A model generated the notes under the pieces. It made no database searches. It saw only the letters and a list, made by a program, of their open reading frames with translations, and had not been told where the DNA came from. DNA of 9,081 bases, from assembly GCA_900758895.1 (NCBI GenBank), contig CAAETG010000051.1, positions 1 to 9,081 on the forward strand, read 5' to 3'. This document shows, piece after piece, positions 5,624 to 9,081 of this stretch. The translations under genes were made by a program, and so were the position numbers. Every line of letters begins with the position of its first letter. Position 1 is the stretch's first letter. This stretch comes from Bacilli bacterium (GTDB lineage: Bacteria > Bacillota_I > Bacilli_A > RF39 > UBA660).

Positions 5624-6439
5624 CTATTTTAATGCTTCAATTTCATGTTTAGTTAGATTTGTATATTTCATAATTGTAGAAATATTCATACCATCCGACA
5701 ACATATTTTTAGCTGTTTCTAATATTCCTTCTTTAACACCTTCTTCTTTGGCATATAATTTTGCATCATTAATCTTATCATAGATATTACGAACTTCTTC
5801 ATCGTTTACAAATCTTTCCATAAATTCGATTGCTCTTTCCATGATTTCATCTCCTCCCACAATTTTTCTCGTTTCTTCAAAGCTATTTGCTTTTATTAAT
5901 TTAAGCCAACGTACTAATCTTTTCTCTTTTTTATTGTATACTATTTCCTTGATTAAATCAAGTCTTATGAGATACATTTCTAAGTATTCATCTTTCATTG
6001 CTCCATAATTAAACTTATTTACAAAGCCATAATTGTTGAGCATTTGGAAATTATTCAAGTGGTAATTTTTTTCCATTAGATTGATACTAATTACTTTTTT
6101 AGCAAGTAAATAATCTCCTTGTTTTAATTGATCAGAGAATGCCCTAGCTAAATAAGATAGACTCTTCTTAAATTCTCGTTCATGAAAATGGGTATACATT
6201 TCAATCGATACGATTTCATCTGTATCTAGATAAGCCATGATATCGCCATAAAAAATTTTATGATCTCTTTTTGTTCCCTGCATTTCTTCTTCTGCTGTTA
6301 CCTTTAGATCTACCACTTTCTTTTTGATACCAATATAATTAAAGAAAGATTCAAGAAAATCTTTTAGAAATATTTTTTCTTTGAAGAGATGTTTAAAACA
6401 AATATCATCGGTTAAATTTCTAAAAATCTTAACGTGCAA
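5624..6439 (-). CDS. Rpn/PD-(D/E)XK nuclease-family protein
   Basis: The product resembles the Rpn ('PD-(D/E)XK nuclease family transposase') group, proteins that cut DNA and promote recombination and often occur in several variable copies per genome. Family features are present. There is an N-terminal D...FKxLF segment and a central block GDIMAYLDTDEIVSIEMYTHF, followed by SLSYLARAFSDQLKQGDYL and KKVISINLM. The C-terminus has the usual AKEEGVKEG...AKNMLSDGMNISTIMKYTNL helical tail. Counting from the TTG start, the predicted acidic residues are D66 and E80. The third catalytic position (usually Gln or Lys) is Tyr82. I favour TTG 6437-6439 as start: the ribosome binding site AAGGAAGTGA lies eight bases before it, whereas GTG 6446-6448 lies inside that site. 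The upstream choice would add three residues. Expression is likely from its own promoter. Confidence 0.83.
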   Translation of the reverse strand: MHVKIFRNLTDDICFKHLFKEKIFLKDFLESFFNYIGIKKKVVDLKVTAEEEMQGTKRDHKIFYGDIMAYLDTDEIVSIEMYTHFHEREFKKSLSYLARAFSDQLKQGDYLLAKKVISINLMEKNYHLNNFQMLNNYGFVNKFNYGAMKDEYLEMYLIRLDLIKEIVYNKKEKRLVRWLKLIKANSFEETRKIVGGDEIMERAIEFMERFVNDEEVRNIYDKINDAKLYAKEEGVKEGILETAKNMLSDGMNISTIMKYTNLTKHEIEALK

Positions 6440-6480
6440 TTTGTTCACTTCCTTTCAGTTTAAGATTTAATTGTTATCGT

Positions 6481-6508
6481 AACATAAGAAAGAAAGAACT
6501 TTTGTCGA
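6481..6508 (-). promoter_or_regulatory. Possible promoter of the Rpn-type gene
   Basis: On the minus strand TCGACA (6508-6503) differs from the -35 consensus by one base, and TATGTT (6486-6481) matches four of six -10 positions across a 16-base spacer. The -35 lies inside the 0A-box-like sequence on this strand, so a regulator there could switch the promoter. A perfect TTGACA also lies at 6518-6513, but no good -10 follows it. Confidence 0.35.
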
Positions 6509-6519
6509 ACGGTGTCAAA
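6503..6519 (+). promoter_or_regulatory. Candidate tandem Spo0A boxes in the Rpn-obg intergenic region
   Basis: TGTCGAA at 6503-6509 matches the Spo0A box consensus TGNCGAA exactly. TGTCAAA at 6513-6519 is one base off and begins exactly 10 bases later in the same orientation. Tandem head-to-tail boxes with a 10-base period are the arrangement to which a Spo0A dimer binds, as known for Bacillus abrB. The site lies about 80 bases before the obg start and overlaps a possible -35 of the opposite-strand gene. No Spo0A gene is visible in the window. Confidence 0.45.
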
Positions 6520-6571
6520 TGCTTTGAAAATAGTTTCTTTTTTCTGTTTGCTAGTATTTTTTCATATTTTA

Positions 6572-6593
6572 TGGTATCATATGTATAGGTGAT
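6572..6593 (+). promoter_or_regulatory. Extended -10 promoter and ribosome binding site of obg
   Basis: TGGTATCAT at 6572-6580 is an extended -10 element (TGn plus TATCAT, five of six). No good -35 is seen. AGGTGAT at 6587-6593 is the ribosome binding site for ATG 6599. The expected start of transcription (about 6586-6588) would nearly coincide with the ribosome binding site, so the mRNA leader would be about 12 bases. Either the leader is that short, or the true promoter lies further upstream. Confidence 0.5.
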
Positions 6594-6598
6594 GCAAC

Positions 6599-7873
6599 AT
6601 GTTTGTAGATGAATTAACAATTAAAGTAGAAGCGGGAAAAGGAGGAGATGGATGTACTTCTTTTCGACGTGAATGGTGTGTTCCTATGGGTGGACCAGAT
6701 GGTGGAAATGGCGGTAAAGGTGCTAGTATTATTTTTCAAGTAGATAAAGGGTTGAGGACTTTAATTGATCTTAGGTATATGAAAATTATTAAGGGAAAAA
6801 AAGGAGAAAATGGAAAAGGTTCTAATCGAAATGGTGCAAATGCAGAAGATATTATTGTTAAAGTACCAGAGGGTACTACCGTAGTTGATGCTGATACGAA
6901 TCAAGTTATTGCTGATTTAGTAGGAGAAAACGTAGAAGTTGTTGTTGCGCATGGGGGAAGAGGAGGAAGAGGAAATACTGCTTTTCGGACACAAAGTGAT
7001 ACTGCTCCTAAATTTAGTGAATTAGGTGAGCCGGGAGAAGTAAGAACTTTAAAAGTAGAACTTAAAATGATAGCTGATGTGGGATTAGTTGGACTTCCTA
7101 GTGTTGGTAAATCGACGATTCTTTCGATGATTAGTGCGGCAACGCCAAAAATTGCTAGTTATCATTTTACAACATTATCTCCTAATTTAGGAGTTGTAAA
7201 ATTAAAAGATGGTCGTAGTTTTGTGATGGCTGATTTACCAGGGCTCATTGAAGGAGCGAGTGTTGGTGTTGGTTTAGGTCATAAATTTTTAAGACATGCA
7301 ATGCGAACGAAAATTCTTGCTCATGTTATTGATATGGGAGCAGAAGAAGGTCGAAATCCAATTGATGATTATCAAGTAATACGAAAAGAAATTGAAGAAT
7401 ATAATGAAAAGTTAGCCTTAAAAAAAGAAGTTGTGATTGCAAATAAAATGGATTTGGAACACGCTTCAGAAAATTTAAAATCCTTTCAGATAGCTTATCC
7501 AAATGTTCCTGTGATTGAAGTAAGTAGTGTTACTAATACTGGCTTTGATGAACTTATGAAAATACTTGCCGATACGCTTGATACCATTCAAGATGATCCT
7601 TTATATTCTGAAGAAGAAATGATGAGCCATGTCACTTATAAGTTTCAAAATGAAAGACCTTTTACCATTACAAAGGTAGATGATGTTTGGGTTTTAGAAG
7701 GTGCCGAATTAGAAAAATTATTTAAAATGACAAGATTTGATGAAGATGAAGCAGTACTTCGATTTGCACGTAAATTAAAAGGTATGGGGGTTGAAGAAGA
7801 ATTAGAAAGATTAGGGGCTCAGCCTGGAGATGAAGTACAAATTTGTGATTATATGTTTGAATTTAAGGAATAG
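6599..7873 (+). CDS. obg: Obg/CgtA GTPase
   Basis: Obg is an essential GTPase that acts in late 50S ribosome assembly and stress signalling, and in Bacillus is needed for sporulation onset. At 424 residues it has the full three-part layout. The glycine-rich Obg fold spans about 1-157 (GGPDGGNGGKG, HGGRGGRGN). The G domain follows, with GLPSVGKST (165-173), FTTLSPNLG (190-198), DLPGLIEGA (212-220), NKMD (282-285) and SSVT (309-312). The OCT domain occupies about 348-424 (RFDEDEAVLRF...LKGMGVEEEL...GDEV). All nucleotide-binding motifs are intact. The start has AGGTGAT upstream. The next gene begins 11 bases after its stop, so the two are probably co-transcribed. The genes usually next to obg (rplU, rpmA) are absent. 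The candidate Spo0A boxes sit upstream. Confidence 0.97.
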   Translation: MFVDELTIKVEAGKGGDGCTSFRREWCVPMGGPDGGNGGKGASIIFQVDKGLRTLIDLRYMKIIKGKKGENGKGSNRNGANAEDIIVKVPEGTTVVDADTNQVIADLVGENVEVVVAHGGRGGRGNTAFRTQSDTAPKFSELGEPGEVRTLKVELKMIADVGLVGLPSVGKSTILSMISAATPKIASYHFTTLSPNLGVVKLKDGRSFVMADLPGLIEGASVGVGLGHKFLRHAMRTKILAHVIDMGAEEGRNPIDDYQVIRKEIEEYNEKLALKKEVVIANKMDLEHASENLKSFQIAYPNVPVIEVSSVTNTGFDELMKILADTLDTIQDDPLYSEEEMMSHVTYKFQNERPFTITKVDDVWVLEGAELEKLFKMTRFDEDEAVLRFARKLKGMGVEEELERLGAQPGDEVQICDYMFEFKE

Positions 7874-7884
7874 AGGAGAAAGAT

Positions 7885-8577
7885 ATGAAAAAGATTTTAT
7901 TATTTGTGGCAACGATGATTTTGCCAATTAGTGTGTATGCAACAACATTTGATTTAAAAGATACAGATATGCATATTACGATTGATGAAGAATTTTGGTA
8001 TGTTTTTACTCCTGATAATATCAAGAATAATCCAGAATTACAAGAATTAGGAATTAGTTATGATTATATGGTAGAAACATTTGAAGAAAACGAGGCTTAT
8101 TTGGATGCGGCTTTGTTCTTTGCTGATAGTGATGATTATATCGAGATATTTGTTAATAAAAAGGAAGTTCAAGATGTTAAAAATATGACGAATTATTCTG
8201 AAGAAGATTGGAATTTATTTGGGGAAGCAATTGCTGAAGAGGAGAATACCGATTATGATATTTATCAAACAGATTATCCTTTTATTCATTTAGAATATCA
8301 AGATCAAGGTTTTTATTTAGCAAAATATTATACCATTGTTAATGGTTATGGTTATACTATTACTGCTCAAAAGCCTTATGAATTTACAAATGAAGATGCT
8401 TTAAGAGTACAAGAGATTGTTGATAGTATAACTTTTGATGTTGATGAGACATTAAAAGAACCAAGCTCTTTTGATTGGAAACGAGTATTTCAATATGCTG
8501 TTATAGGTGCTTTAGCAGCAGCTATTATTTCAGCCTTATTTACACTTATTAGAAAAAATAAAAAGAATGAAGATTAA
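7885..8577 (+). CDS. Secreted protein of unknown function with C-terminal membrane anchor
   Basis: I do not recognise a named family. The 230 residues start with a signal peptide (KKILLFVATMILPISVYA, likely cleavage after VYA at 19). The exported domain spans about 20-195 and is rich in aromatic and acidic residues. Phrases such as LKDTDMHITIDEEFWYVFTPDNI, YDYM, YTIVNGYGYTITAQKPYEF and VQEIVDSITF suggest a mostly beta fold, perhaps of the PsbP/lipocalin-like kind. A membrane helix follows at about 203-221, and the protein ends in a positively charged cytoplasmic tail (RKNKKNED). It would be a surface domain fixed to the membrane. GAGGAG lies 12 to 7 bases before the ATG. It follows obg by 11 bases and is probably in the same operon. 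The stop codon overlaps that of the converging DUF192 gene by four bases. Confidence 0.8.
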   Translation: MKKILLFVATMILPISVYATTFDLKDTDMHITIDEEFWYVFTPDNIKNNPELQELGISYDYMVETFEENEAYLDAALFFADSDDYIEIFVNKKEVQDVKNMTNYSEEDWNLFGEAIAEEENTDYDIYQTDYPFIHLEYQDQGFYLAKYYTIVNGYGYTITAQKPYEFTNEDALRVQEIVDSITFDVDETLKEPSSFDWKRVFQYAVIGALAAAIISALFTLIRKNKKNED

Positions 8578-8586
8578 TCTTCATTC
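8553..8586 (-). terminator. Terminator of the DUF192 gene, inside the end of the secreted-protein gene
   Basis: A perfect 22-base palindrome at 8565-8586 contains the overlapping stop codons of both genes (TTAA, 8574-8577). On the minus strand it is followed by a T-rich run (the A-run at 8553-8564), which suits termination of the minus-strand gene. On the plus strand no T-run follows it. As a hairpin it would need a small loop cut out of the centre. Confidence 0.6.
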
Positions 8587-8903
8587 AAAAGTAGGATTGT
8601 TCCTACTTTTATTTTTGAGCTAGCATGTTTAGGTAATTCTAAAATGCTAGTTTTTTTACGTTCATAGTTGATTTTAATGATTTTATTTTTAGGTAAGTTT
8701 TCATATTTATAAATTACTTCGTTATTTTCATCTAGACCAACAACATCAATATTTTCTTTCATAAAGAAGGTATGAATAGAATTACATTTAGGAAAAAGAA
8801 TCCCATAATCAATTTCCTTTTTTCCCATTAAGCCAAATAATCTTTTAAAAAAAGAAGTAGCAATTATAATATTATATTTCTTTTTATTAGTTGTTAGTGT
8901 CAT
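8574..8903 (-). CDS. DUF192 (UPF0127) family protein
   Basis: This 109-residue protein matches DUF192, a small beta-barrel family of unknown biochemical role. The family signature is present: ATSFFKRLFGLMGKK (15-29, the T..xR..GLM element), GILFPKCNSIHTFFMKENIDVVGLDENNEVI (34-64), ILELP (87-91) and IKVGT (98-102). No signal peptide or lipobox is visible, so it is probably cytoplasmic or truncated at the front compared with secreted members; the length is that of the bare domain. The ATG at 8901-8903 has AGGTGAT just upstream on the minus strand. Its last codons overlap the opposite gene, and two plus-strand terminators lie inside its coding sequence. Confidence 0.85.
   Translation of the reverse strand: MTLTTNKKKYNIIIATSFFKRLFGLMGKKEIDYGILFPKCNSIHTFFMKENIDVVGLDENNEVIYKYENLPKNKIIKINYERKKTSILELPKHASSKIKVGTILLLNED
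8587..8615 (+). terminator. Terminator of the obg operon, inside the DUF192 gene
   Basis: AAAAGTAGGA at 8587-8596 pairs perfectly with TCCTACTTTT at 8601-8610 across a TTGT loop, and the plus strand continues ATTTTT. It begins ten bases after the stop of the secreted-protein gene. The DNA also codes for residues near the C-terminus of the opposite-strand protein, so it has two roles. Confidence 0.8.
8620..8657 (+). terminator. Second tandem plus-strand terminator inside the DUF192 gene
   Basis: CTAGCAT (8620-8626) pairs with ATGCTAG (8644-8650), and an inner TTTAG (8628-8632) pairs with CTAAA (8639-8643). One unpaired G (8627) separates the two stem parts. Seven T (8651-8657) follow. Together with the hairpin at 8587 it makes a double terminator within antisense coding sequence. 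Confidence 0.7.
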
Positions 8904-8918
8904 AGTATCACCTAATAA

Positions 8919-8927
8919 ATTATAACA
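8919..8927 (-). promoter_or_regulatory. Extended -10 promoter of the DUF192 gene
   Basis: On the minus strand TGTTATAAT (8927-8919) is a perfect TATAAT with a TGn extension, about 15 bases before the ATG. No clear -35 lies 17 bases further on. The leader would be very short, as for the other extended -10 promoters in this window. Confidence 0.6.
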
Positions 8928-8991
8928 TGGATTGTATAAAAATATGACTGTTTTTTTGGATTATTTTAGTACGAAAATAGTAACAAAAATA

Positions 8992-9020
8992 TTGATTTTG
9001 TTTCCAAGATATTGTATAGT
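8992..9020 (+). promoter_or_regulatory. SigA-type promoter reading out of the right edge
   Basis: TTGATT (8992-8997) and TATAGT (9015-9020) sit exactly 17 bases apart, matching four and five of the six consensus positions. The gene it serves would start beyond the window. Its -10 overlaps the left arm of an inverted repeat. Confidence 0.5.
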
Positions 9021-9052
9021 TAATATAGTATGATAGTTATATTTTAACTATA
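9015..9052 (+). repeat. Inverted repeat overlapping the edge promoter
   Basis: TATAGTTAA at 9015-9023 and TTAACTATA at 9044-9052 form a perfect 9-base inverted repeat. A third partial copy, ATAGTTA (9033-9039), sits between them and can also pair with the right arm. The left arm contains the -10 hexamer. This could be an operator or an mRNA structure. Confidence 0.5.
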
Positions 9053-9062
9053 TAGGAAGTTT

Positions 9063-9079
9063 TGACAAGTTTTGTCGAA
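9063..9079 (+). promoter_or_regulatory. Second candidate tandem Spo0A-box site
   Basis: TGTCGAA at 9073-9079 is an exact Spo0A-box consensus. TGACAAG at 9063-9069 is a degenerate copy exactly 10 bases earlier in the same orientation. The surrounding TTTTGTCGAA (9070-9079) is identical to 6500-6509. A perfect TTGACA (9062-9067) overlaps it. The downstream gene is outside the window. Confidence 0.4.
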
Positions 9080-9081
9080 TC

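Noticed and set aside
5618..5638. Six-base stem GAAGCA/TGCTTC around the stop of the Rpn-type gene
   Set aside because: Short stem with a 9-base loop and no T-run on the minus strand; the better terminator lies at 5560-5596.
5624..6448. Insertion sequence carrying the Rpn-type gene
   Set aside because: Despite the 'transposase' family name, I found no terminal inverted repeats or target duplication flanking the gene; the inverted repeat at 5567-5596 is a terminator.

Overview
The window is AT-rich, with strong Bacillota-type ribosome binding sites, TAA/TAG stops and TGG-only tryptophan. It carries spore-coat (cotJ) genes, c-di-AMP synthesis genes (cdaA-cdaR) and the GTPase gene obg. This fits a low-GC Bacillota (Firmicutes) genome from an endospore-forming lineage or its descendant, plausibly an uncultured gut Bacilli/Erysipelotrichia-like clade. 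The clade is an inference; no rRNA gene or other taxonomic marker is present.

Layout. Bases 1-191 hold the C-terminal end of a surface-type protein whose last part looks hypervariable. It is about half G+C up to its GVRP motif and drops to about 29% immediately after, and a terminator follows. Bases 304-1288 form a two-gene spore-coat operon: a fused CotJA-CotJB protein, then CotJC, a manganese-catalase-like protein. Bases 1384-3268 encode an unrecognised long coiled-coil protein and an overlapping 81-residue DUF1292-like protein. Bases 3340-5528 are cdaA and cdaR, the membrane diadenylate cyclase and its YbbR-domain partner; glmM does not follow them. Bases 5624-6439, on the minus strand, are a PD-(D/E)XK (Rpn-type) nuclease gene with its own terminator. 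Bases 6599-8577 are obg and a secreted, C-terminally anchored protein of unknown function. Bases 8574-8903, minus strand, are a DUF192 gene that converges on the previous gene, with a 4-base overlap. Bases 8904-9081 hold divergent promoter-like signals and repeats, apparently belonging to a gene beyond the window.

How it may work together. Housekeeping signalling (c-di-AMP, Obg) lies beside sporulation-linked genes. Two intergenic sites carry the same 10-mer, TTTTGTCGAA, each containing a consensus Spo0A box, and each with a second, degenerate box exactly 10 bases away. One lies between the Rpn gene and obg, the other at the right edge. In Bacillus subtilis Obg is needed for Spo0A activation, so a Spo0A site upstream of obg would make a feedback circuit; this is a hypothesis. 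The strongest leads for something less ordinary are the variable-looking 3' end at 1-191, which resembles a diversity-generating retroelement target, the paired Spo0A-box-like sites, and the interlocked terminators buried inside the convergent genes near 8565-8657.
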